Shown here one piece after another: positions 10,999-18,670 of a DNA stretch of 64,000 nucleotides. The position numbers and the translations under genes were made by a program. How positions within the stretch are numbered: the first letter of the stretch is position 1; each line of letters starts with the position of its first letter. The notes under the pieces were generated by a model that was not told where the DNA came from, did not search any database, and worked only from the letters and a program-made list of their open reading frames with translations. Source of the DNA: Zoroaster sp. YZ-2022. Its lineage: Eukaryota > Echinodermata > Asteroidea > Forcipulatida > Zoroasteridae. Location: the NCBI GenBank assembly GCA_029582265.1, contig CM055816.1, positions 36,991,357 to 37,055,356 of the forward strand, written 5' to 3'.

Positions 10999-11198
10999 AC
11001 TAATTGCGGTGACACCATGTGAAATTCTCTGTTGAGTAGAGGTTACAACTCCAGCATCCAACCATCGTGTGATCCTCCAGCAGCCTACATTGTACTTTTA
11101 AAAAGCAGCAGCATTTCCCAGAGTCCGGCATTCTCCTGAGGACGATCAGAGCATACTGGTCGAATCGTCAAATTTCATATGGTGGCACCGCAATTAGT
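10999..11198. repeat. 200-bp inverted-repeat element with hammerhead-like core
   Basis: ACTAATTGCGGTGACACCAT at 10,999 is matched in inverse by ATGGTGGCACCGCAATTAGT ending at 11,198. Just before the right arm is CTGAGGA-CGATC-loop-GGTCG-AAT (about 11,136-11,165). Its CGATC/GGTCG stem pairs completely, resembling the CUGANGA-stem II-GAAA core of hammerhead ribozymes seen in Penelope-like retroelements. The GAAA box reads GAAT here, so the core is degenerate. Confidence 0.4.
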
Positions 11199-12352
11199 CT
11201 TACTTATCTTCTTCACCATGCAGCTACAAATTTTACTTTTCAAAGTTTTCATTTAATTTTGAGTATTTTAACTGTGAATATTATACTTGAACATGAGGTG
11301 TTTCATGTACATACGTTTATTTCCTGCAAGTTTTCAGTAGATAAACTTCAGAGTTGAAAAATACTATTACTCGAGTTAGTTAAAACGCGTGAGTACAAGT
11401 ACAATTAGTACTACTCGCGAGTACTCGAGTAAGCGCACTACTCGCCCACCACTACAGTTGAATAAATTGCAACATTTTGCATTTTTAGTGAGCAAATGAA
11501 TCTAAAAATGAAAAAACTTTAACTAATTTACAAACACATAATTTTAGGGCGCCATACAATGTACATAAGTATGTACATGTACATGTAGTTGCCTTTAAAA
11601 AGTAAGCATTATCAGCTAGAATTATTTGATATCACCTTTTTAAGCTACGTACATTGTAAAATTTAATGAGTACCATTGTGGATTTATCCATGGTCTTACA
11701 CAGGGACAAACTGTTAATGTGAGTAACTTCCTATTGTGTCATTTCTCTGAAAATCTTTAAAAATTTAATATTTTTTTCACAGTTACATGTAATACATGTA
11801 CATGTGTACCACAAGGTATAACAGCCATTCCATTGTGACTCGCATGACAAATGGGGTGTGAGTATATTCGGATATTTTTGGAACCGGATACCCAAAATCA
11901 GAAAAGTTTGGATACCTGGATTCCCATTTTCATTTTTGTTGAAAACATGCCTCCGGTGGTGCACAATTATACATGTACTGTAAATGGTAACAAAATTAAC
12001 CTTTATAATACAGAGGACACCATTTAAATTGATCTTTTCTTAACTGTGTCATAAAACCTCTGTGAATTAAGCTCTGTATTGTATTTACTGAAAGTTACTT
12101 CTGAAATAAAACTGATCATTGCAAAGTTATTGATAACCAGAGTTACAAATATACGATGTACGATGTACAAAAGAAAGCCCCATTGATCACACGCACGTAC
12201 ATGTACGACCTACCTGCAGCCTACCTGAACATCACACGTGACTAAGTCAGGAGACGAGAAGACCATGTCACTGCACTATCGTCACTGGCGTGTTCGTGAT
12301 CAGAGCGCTGGTTGGCTGTTCATGTTCACAAAACACTTGTTGGATTATGTCA
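11199..12352. other. Host DNA with one solo hAT-like terminus
   Basis: Between about 11,370 and 11,456 is a terminus rich in ACTCGAGTACTCGCG-type motifs, ending CTCGCCCACCACTACAG. This is typical of one end of a hAT-like element whose other end I cannot find. TACATGTA palindromes are frequent (for example 11,572-11,587). No gene is supported. Confidence 0.4.
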
Positions 12353-12494
12353 TTTCTTCCTACGTTCCTACGTCAGAAAATGTATTTATTTTCTATATCT
12401 ACCTCATGATGAGAAAATACACAATGAAAACAATACCATTGAAACGAAGTATTTTGGTTTACAATTTGGTTTCGCTGAGCAAAAACACCTGCTT
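12353..12494 (-). repeat. Split direct repeat B2 (terminal)
   Basis: 142 bp, matching 13,988-14,129 with an apparent single mismatch (TTTATTTTC versus TTTCTTTTC). It forms the 3' terminus of the element on the minus strand. Short open frames in it are not genes. Confidence 0.85.
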
Positions 12495-12547
12495 TATTCA
12501 GAATTCATGACTCATAACTCATTATTACCAAATACGGAATACGAAAC

Positions 12548-13581
12548 TCACTCGAATCTAAATTCCGAGATTTTTTGAGGTTTAAGACTAACTTCGGGAC
12601 TAGGTTTTATGTATGCTTCGCGAGCCTTGTTGGTTTTCCATCTGCCATGGCGAGATATAAGAGTAGAAGGAATGTGGGCATTGCTGGCAGCCGTTGCCCC
12701 ACCCGACCTTAGGCTATGGAGCCCATATTCGCCTATATTGGGCACTAAAGGTTTTATTGCTTGGAGCACTGTCTCACGAGTTCTGTATAACTTAGACCGT
12801 GTGTGGTGGGAACTAGACCCTTTTTTGAAGCTGTTAATCTACGTACAATAGGTAAGGTCGAATCAATTGGATCTGCCAAAGCATTCAAGTATCGTTCTGC
12901 AACGACGACTGGACAAGTTGACTTAAATGTTCTGGCTATTGTCACGTCATTGCCTTGACGTAAATGGTCAGTTTTAGATTTTGGCAAATGTAACAGTAGG
13001 CGATCTGGTGTAAAAGTACAATCACAGCGTCTGATGTGGCTTAGATCGTCGAATCTCAAAAATCCTGCATAACTGATAAAACAGACAAATAAAGTTCGAA
13101 GATCCAACAATGTCACTGTTGAATGACCGTGTGACACCAGTAACTTTTCCAGTATTTCGGGTGTAATTGGTTCTTTCCTCGTGATGGGTGTAGTGTGGGT
13201 ACGATTATATCCTTGCAATGCAAGTCTGAACATACAATCATCTGTAGGAGACGGCAGCCCGGCTAAGCTATGTACCCACTTAACGCAGGCGGAAACAGCA
13301 TCAGCTGCCGTCTTCGCTCCGGATGTCGTGGATAAATGAGCAATGTAAAGTGCGAGATGGTATGGGTCTGCTGGAAATGCCTTGACTCCGATTCTGGTGC
13401 GAGCCCAGGTTTCCCATCTGCCCCATGTGGCCAGATATTTTTGGGTTGTAGACGATGCTCTGGCCGCAATTAGTAGAGAAGGCAGCGTATTGTCAGCGAG
13501 AATGTGGAGGGTTGGGTCTTGAAGGGATTGCTTATTACGGTTCCATGCCTCTGTCAATAAAAACAAACAAGAAAGCCACAA
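12548..13581 (-). pseudogene. Tyrosine recombinase (YR) of the Ngaro-like element, frameshifted
   Basis: This is a phage-integrase-type recombinase that would integrate the circular cDNA. The N-terminal part (13,581-12,754) has a SAM-like core-binding region (ATWGRWETWAR...), then the catalytic core with the first Arg in GFLRFDDL and a Lys in LPKSKTD. After a frame change near 12,760 the second frame (12,769-12,548) carries HSLRSGG (the H-x-x-R box), HGRW and a Tyr in AREAYI, the expected nucleophile. All catalytic residues are therefore present, in two frames. The N-terminal ATG at 13,581 is only a frame start and the true start may differ. It lies between repeats A2 and B2, separate from RT. 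Confidence 0.75.
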
Positions 13582-13835
13582 GTACCTTTGTCACAATATG
13601 CTAAACGCATAACGCGTCTATACAAAATGGCGCAACAATCATAACGACAATCAACAATTTTTCACACATTGTTCTCTTTGCAAGGCACTAGGATCAGTCC
13701 AGCGTTAGCTGGCGCTCGGAGGCCACGAAAAACCTATTTTTAGGGGAAAACGTGGATGCGTCCAAGGATACCGAGTGAGGGCGCATTCCCTTCTTCCTTG
13801 CGAATTAATTCGTGGGCGGGAGGGATATAAATGGG

Positions 13836-13989
13836 CGAGTGAAAGCAAGTGTAGTTACTCGACGGAGAAGGAAGAATGTCATGAGGACAAGGTTTATATA
13901 TACGGAATGGAGTGAACGCAAACAAAAGATGTTACGTAATTGCTCACTGAGCGTGCATAAACAGCTGATAACGAAAAGAAATGTCACTT
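13836..13989 (-). repeat. Split direct repeat A2 (internal)
   Basis: 154 bp, from CGAGTGAAAGCAAGTGTAG to AAATGTCACTT. It matches 17,059-17,212 except for a few differences around 13,957-13,967 and a one-base indel near its start. It abuts B1 with a two-base overlap (TT), as expected for the circle junction of a split-direct-repeat element. It contains TATATATA, possibly the element's promoter. Confidence 0.85.
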
Positions 13990-14129
13990 TCTTCCTACGT
14001 TCCTACGTCAGAAAATGTATTTCTTTTCTATATCTACCTCATGATGAGAAAATACACAATGAAAACAATACCATTGAAACGAAGTATTTTGGTTTACAAT
14101 TTGGTTTCGCTGAGCAAAAACACCTGCTT
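13988..14129 (-). repeat. Split direct repeat B1 (internal)
   Basis: 142 bp copy of the terminal B2 repeat at 12,353-12,494. It is directly adjacent to A2, giving the B1-A2 junction that templates reverse transcription of both ends. Confidence 0.85.
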
Positions 14130-14338
14130 ATGAGAAAACGCCAAAGAAGGGGACGTTAGTGGTTCTTGGGGCCGTTACTAAAATAACGATTGGGTAGTCG
14201 GACACCAAATGGTCATTTTGATTTCAAAAAATGAAGCACACCAGGCACACAAATCGGCCATGTACAGATGTAGATATTATTTGACAAATTGTTAAAAATC
14301 TGCTCTCTATCGTCAAATAGATACTCGCCAAATGGCAG

Positions 14339-15617
14339 TTACGTATTCTGAACAAATCTCAGATACAGTTCCGAGCAATAGCCCAACTCGGAACAACAAT
14401 ATCCTCGATTGGTCTGTCTGGGGGACTTTGAGAAATCCCATCTCAATGCTAATGTGAGAAATGACGGTTCAGAGTTAAAAGGTGATACTTTCCCCAAAGA
14501 GGGAGGAATGAACGAAATATTCATTAATTTCCAATCGAATACATGTTTATTCAAATGTGAACCGTCGGGGCAAAGTAATGGCCAAAAGTGAGAAGATGGC
14601 CATTTCGGCACAACTAGTGTACCAACTGCTTTGGAATATTCCATGAGTCTGATGACTTGAGATATAAGTGAAACAGGGGGACAGAAATAATTATTATGGA
14701 CCGACCAATCTTGACAAAAGGCATCGACTCCAGAAACACCTTTACACCAAAACCTGGCATTAAATGCCTGAAGTTTTCTGTTTTGGGGTGAGGCAAATCG
14801 ATCAATTGAATGTGGTCCCCAACATGAATCAATTATTGCAAAGGAGTGGTCATCTATAGACCAATCGTCAAAATCGACAAATTTACTTATTTTGTCGGCT
14901 AACCTGTTCTCATTTCTGGGCAACCATTCGGGGACAATGACAATATTGTTTAACCGGCAAAGTTTATAAATACTAAGGGCAATTTCATGAAGGTTTGATG
15001 TTGTGCTCCCGCATTTGATAATTGAAGGAACGTTCGCATTGTCCGTGAACCATTTGATTTTGTGATTTGTAAGATAGGACTGGCACTCAATAAGGATTCT
15101 GAGTACCGCAGTCAACTCGCGCCATGCTGAGCTATTGAGTTTTTCACTCACTGACCATATACCATGAAATCGCATATCGGACTTGCCGTGAACGAAACCG
15201 CCGTAACCGGTGGCACTGGCATCGGAAGAAATCTGAATTGTTGGTACGAGACGAAATTTGAATGGAAAGCCGTTAAGTAATTTAATGTTTTGGATCCAAA
15301 ATTCTAGTTCGGCGGTAACGCTGCTGGGAAGATTTATGAAGCTTGTCCAAGAAACGCGCGATTCAATTGCATGGTAGCATGAGCGGGTCATAAGCCCAGC
15401 TATCGGGCCCAAGGCGGGAGACATAGCGATCACTTGGGTCTATGATTGAAGCCAATTTCATAACTGAAATTAGCTGACCAGCTGTGAACTGAACCATCAA
15501 ATAGTTAATGGAAGAAAGCAACTTGGCAAGTTTAGCCTCGCCGATGTAAAACTTTGAAGTGGTAGAATCTATGAAAAACCTAGATAGTGAATATTTGTAA
15601 TGGGAGTCCACACACAC
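14339..15617 (-). pseudogene. RT thumb/connection and RNase H of the Ngaro-like element, frameshifted
   Basis: The first frame (15,617-15,363) continues the reverse transcriptase after its YIDD box. The second (15,433-14,339) holds RNase H, which removes the RNA template: the catalytic acidic residues are seen in SSDASATGYGG, WRELTAV, WFTDNANV and NRLADKIS. A C-terminal extension with DRFASPQN and an acidic/aromatic stretch is typical of YR-retroelement polyproteins. Two frame changes, near 15,590 and 15,420, separate it from RT, so this copy is probably inactive unless programmed shifts are used, which I consider unlikely. Confidence 0.75.
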
Positions 15618-16675
15618 TTCGTTTTGCTTAATACAAAGCCGCTACGGGATATTGTTTCTTTGACAATGTCTAGATTCCTTAAGGCGGAGAGTCGAGTTGG
15701 GGAGATAATGAGACCGTCGTCGATGTAAACAAAGGAAAGAATGCCTTGCGCGCGCCAATAGTAAACCAAGGGCCTGACCACTTTGGTAAAGATATAACAT
15801 GCACTGCTGAGTCCGAATGGAAGAACTGTGAAAACATAGTACTTAGTGCAATTAAGACGCGTCCATGAAAACCCAAGATACTGTTGGTGAAGGGGAAAAA
15901 TATCAATGTGGTGATATCCCGATTCAAAATCGAAAGATAAATAATGCTGTCCAGAATGAAGAACCTGTGCAATATGCTTTAGGTCTTCATATTTGAATGG
16001 AGTTAATGAAATAAATTGGTTGGGGTGTCGAAGGTCCAAAACAAGTCTTAATTTGTACCCTTCCGCAACGGTTAGTGGGTTGCAACACACAGGAATAGTA
16101 TCGACTTCAATTATGCAATGCTTAATTAACAATTCTGAAATGGCAGAATCGACAAAGTCTGAATGGTCCAAACTAGATTTGTTATTCGTAGCAAAAAACG
16201 ATGATGGCAAATATTTAAAAGGAATTTTATATCCGTATGCAATGGTTTCAACAACTAAAGCACTGGCTTTCAAATCTTTTATCCAAAAAGGCAAACAAGA
16301 TTTTAATTTACCTTTAACGGTCAATGGGGCTGTCTGTGGAGAGTCGTGCTCCGAGGATTCCCAGTTTCTATGTGGGGGAAATTCTGGCTGTTGTGGCTGC
16401 GGGCTGCTGTTGACTGGCTCGCAGGGCTCTGAGGGATGGGCAGTTAGTTCGCACATGGCCGGTGATGCCGCATTGAAAACACATTCTCCGGTCAACCCCG
16501 AAGGAGGGCGTAGTGAAATTGTAGGGGAAGCGACGAAAAGAATACTGATGAACAGGCGGAGCAGTTGAAAGGCTGTACCGGTTTGTGGAAAACTTCGAAT
16601 TGCTCTTTGTTTTCTTGGCCGCATCAGCTCTCTTACTGACTGCCGATTTTTCGGCTTTACGAAGCCGTTTCTCAT
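15569..16675 (-). CDS. Reverse transcriptase domain of the Ngaro-like element
   Basis: The frame carries the RT motifs in order: LRLVLDLRHPNQF (motif 2 region), LSFDFESGYHHI (motif A, catalytic Asp), VLPFGLSSACYIF (motif B) and FVYIDDGLI (motif C, YIDD, catalytic Asp pair). The N-terminal third lacks RT motifs and overlaps the gag frame by about 300 bp, so the RT is probably expressed as a frameshifted gag-pol or from an internal start. The fold and the LPFGLSSA-type motif B fit DIRS/Ngaro RTs better than LTR-retrotransposon RTs. It continues in another frame at 15,617. Confidence 0.8.
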   Translation of the reverse strand: MRNGFVKPKNRQSVRELMRPRKQRAIRSFPQTGTAFQLLRLFISILFVASPTISLRPPSGLTGECVFNAASPAMCELTAHPSEPCEPVNSSPQPQQPEFPPHRNWESSEHDSPQTAPLTVKGKLKSCLPFWIKDLKASALVVETIAYGYKIPFKYLPSSFFATNNKSSLDHSDFVDSAISELLIKHCIIEVDTIPVCCNPLTVAEGYKLRLVLDLRHPNQFISLTPFKYEDLKHIAQVLHSGQHYLSFDFESGYHHIDIFPLHQQYLGFSWTRLNCTKYYVFTVLPFGLSSACYIFTKVVRPLVYYWRAQGILSFVYIDDGLIISPTRLSALRNLDIVKETISRSGFVLSKTKCVWTPITNIHYLGFS

Positions 16676-17036
16676 CGTCAGAGTCGTCCGCCAAATTATC
16701 AGTTAGGTACTCTTTTACGGTCGCCCAACCCAAGGGCGAGCGGTCCGCTAGTTTTATAAGTTTCTGACGTTGTTTTACCGCCTCTAGGGTCTCCTGGAGA
16801 GTACTCTTCGTACTGGTGATGTCACCGAGCTCCAAAGATCCGAGGGCAGAATCTAATAGCGTTGCTATCTTTGCAGAGTGGGTATGCTGATCCTTGTTGC
16901 CTTCGCTCTTGAAGGAGACAGCAGTTTCAGACAATCGTTGCCTTTTTGATGTAACATCAACTTTGTGCTGAAGATGTTGTATGGCGTTAAGAATCTCTTG
17001 ATTCGAGACGACTTGAGCTTGGTTCTCCAAGCTCAT
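16368..17036 (-). CDS. Gag-like protein with CCHC zinc knuckle
   Basis: 222 residues, starting 23 bp inside repeat A1. The N-terminal half is helical and charged. The C-terminal part has a basic Lys/Ser stretch followed by one retroviral-type zinc knuckle, CFQCGITGHVRTNCP (C-x2-C-x4-H-x4-C), which would bind the element RNA in a particle. It is the first gene of the element on the minus strand and overlaps the RT frame. Length and single knuckle fit gag-like ORF1 of Ngaro elements. The assignment rests on the knuckle and position, since gag sequences diverge fast. Confidence 0.7.
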   Translation of the reverse strand: MSLENQAQVVSNQEILNAIQHLQHKVDVTSKRQRLSETAVSFKSEGNKDQHTHSAKIATLLDSALGSLELGDITSTKSTLQETLEAVKQRQKLIKLADRSPLGWATVKEYLTDNLADDSDDEKRLRKAEKSAVSKRADAAKKTKSNSKFSTNRYSLSTAPPVHQYSFRRFPYNFTTPSFGVDRRMCFQCGITGHVRTNCPSLRALRASQQQPAATTARISPT

Positions 17037-17058
17037 GATGCTTGAATGTGTGCAGTAA

Positions 17059-17212
17059 CGAGTGAAAGCAAGGTGTAGTTACTCGACGGAGAAGGAAGAA
17101 TGTCATGAGGACAAGGTTTATATATACGGAATGGAGTGAACGCAAACAAAAGATGTTACGTAATTGCTCACTGAGCGTGCATGTCGTTCGATAACGAAAA
17201 GAAATGTCACTT
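17059..17212 (-). repeat. Split direct repeat A1 (terminal)
   Basis: 154 bp copy of A2 at the 5' end of the element on the minus strand. It contains TATATATA and ends 23 bp before the gag ATG, so it should carry the promoter. Beyond it the sequence no longer matches A2, marking the boundary at 17,212. Confidence 0.85.
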
Positions 17213-17742
17213 AGTCAAAGGCGATGTGGACGGTACCCGCGGGGGGAAACAATTCATGTGCTTATGCCTTGCCGCGCCCCTGCCTTTTAAATAAGGAAAT
17301 CCCGTATGTCATCATGTTGGCTTTGGATTATGATTTTTTAGAACGTGATTTTGGCCCTAATTTTGGCTGTACTAAAATAATCTTACATTATAAGAGTGTA
17401 ACTCTCAGGCCGCCTCTCTTTTGTTTGTTGTAAGTGTTTACTGGTGCCTCAGGGTTCCCCGGCTCCGGACGTTACCACCGGCGGCACAGGAAAAATCCCA
17501 AGTGTATCTTTGCCACCCTTGATTTGCATTGTTTTACCGCGAGAGGGGAAAAGGTCTTTTTAGCATTTTTCCCGATCTTTTCTGCCATACCGCGGCAATA
17601 GTCGTTACATTACCTTAACCTGTGCCTGCTGCATGTGCGTGTTTCCTCATGCGGCACCGTCTGGCGCATGTTTCATTCACGTAATGCAACACATCGTGCA
17701 CTGCCATATCTCCGACATCGAACAGCCGTTTACATCAGGTCT
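17213..17742. other. Spacer between the Ngaro-like element and the Polinton
   Basis: 530 bp of less AT-rich sequence than the flanks. It ends GGTCT immediately before the Polinton terminus. No coding region, RNA gene or repeat boundary is recognised. It may be host DNA or an older repeat. Confidence 0.4.
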
Positions 17743-18257
17743 AGTAGTATGTCAGATGAGGGAGGGAGGCCCAGCGTCTATAAAATGATATTCCTAGGGA
17801 GAATTTCTAGAAAATCTTAGTTTTCTAAAAAAAAAAATGATTTTTTAAAAATACGCTAAAAGCGAATGAGTACATTTTAATCTCACAAAAGAGCTCGTTT
17901 GTTTATAAACGCTCGCATGCCGACCACCTCCTATAAAATGATATTCCTAGGGAGAATTTCTAGAAAATCTTAGTTTTCAAAAAATGATTTTTTAAAAATA
18001 CGCTAAAAGCGAATGAGTACATTTTAATCTCACAAAAGAGTGAGATTAAACTTGAGAGACAAAAGAGTGAGATTAAACTTGAGAGATTAAACTTGAGAGA
18101 TTAAACTTGAGTAAAAAGTGCTCGTTTGTTTATCAGCGCTACAATCGTATGTAAGAAAAGTAAATTTGATAAGGAATATCATTTTATAATAGACATTGAT
18201 AAGAGGAATGATATTTCTCAAAAACCAATGCCTCCCTCCCTCATCTGACATACTACT
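17743..18257. repeat. Terminal 515-bp segment bounded by inverted copies of the Polinton end
   Basis: The outer end reads AGTAGTATGTCAGATGAGGG. The inner end (18,231-18,257) is its inverse, CCCTCATCTGACATACTACT, with the GGGAGG tract shared as well. The same arrangement is present in the right arm (inner copy near 34,263). The segment has the shape of a small element with Polinton ends, or of an end duplicated in inverse orientation. Confidence 0.8.
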
Positions 18258-18296
18258 GGCTTAACGGGGTTTTTTTTTAAAAAAAGAGTGACTTTA

Positions 18297-18344
18297 AAAA
18301 GTGAGATAATGAATTAAATATTATCTAGTTGTATAATAAAGATG
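18297..18344 (+). promoter_or_regulatory. Shared Polinton arm promoter, copy 1
   Basis: AAAGTGAGATAATGAATTAA is followed by TATTATCTAGTTGTATAATA and AAGATG. It lies immediately upstream of the PolB-fragment ORF at 18,342. Near-identical copies precede PolB (18,623-18,670) and the two right-arm genes on the minus strand (33,829-33,876; 33,515-33,564). Confidence 0.6.
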
Positions 18345-18611
18345 AATACAATGTTTTTTTGCGAATGGATAGTAGATCGTATCGAAGAAATGAATCTAAA
18401 CATCGCGATTCCTAAACCTATAAAAAATAAAAAAGCTTGCATCAACGACGAGATGCTATGGGCTTTACGCGCTCATTGTTTTCAACTAATGGGCACGTTG
18501 ATAGAACTAGCGCATTTCCCAATCACCCCCATAAGTTATCAAAAATATAATAAAATAAAAGATATTATTTATCACATATATAATAATATGCTAGTTTTTG
18601 ACATATCTTAA
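18342..18611 (+). pseudogene. Truncated PolB fragment inside the TIR
   Basis: 89 codons. Residues 9-19 (WIVDRIEEMNL) and the following KNKKACIN...WALRA segments reproduce PolB residues 218-270, with the intervening residues deleted. The C-terminal half is unrelated low-complexity sequence. It has its own copy of the PolB promoter and the same MNT start. A matching copy sits inverted in the right TIR (about 34,180-33,890), broken by small insertions. It arose by duplication of the PolB 5' region followed by deletion. Whether the short product is made is unknown. Confidence 0.65.
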
Positions 18612-18622
18612 AGAGTACTTAT

Positions 18623-18670
18623 AAAAGTGAGATAATGAATTAACTATTATCTAGTTGTATAATAAAGATG
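18623..18670 (+). promoter_or_regulatory. Shared Polinton arm promoter, copy 2 (PolB)
   Basis: AAAGTGAGATAATGAATTAA followed by CTATTATCTAGTTGTATAAT and AAAGATG, ending at the PolB ATG (18,668). It lies within the TIR, so the right arm carries the same promoter pointing inwards. Confidence 0.65.

Larger units (their letters stand above)
12353..17212 (-). mobile_element. Ngaro/DIRS-like tyrosine-recombinase retrotransposon
   Basis: Read on the minus strand the order is A1 (17,212-17,059), gag, RT, RNase H, B1 (14,129-13,988), A2 (13,989-13,836), tyrosine recombinase, B2 (12,494-12,353). Split direct repeats with abutting B1 and A2 define the Ngaro/PAT-type class of YR retroelements, which replicate through a circular intermediate and integrate by recombinase without target duplication. 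No target duplication is seen. Several frameshifts (about 12,760, 15,420, 15,590) make this copy inactive. The repeats are nearly identical between copies, which argues for a fairly young insertion. No methyltransferase domain of the DIRS1 type was seen. Confidence 0.8.

Noticed and set aside
12238..12578. Two overlapping plus-strand ORFs
   Set aside because: They run through the terminal B2 repeat and the 3' flank of the recombinase; the matching ORF at 13,812-14,159 is the A2/B1 repeat pair.
15993..16568. 191-residue plus-strand ORF
   Set aside because: Antisense shadow of the reverse transcriptase, which carries clear motifs on the minus strand.
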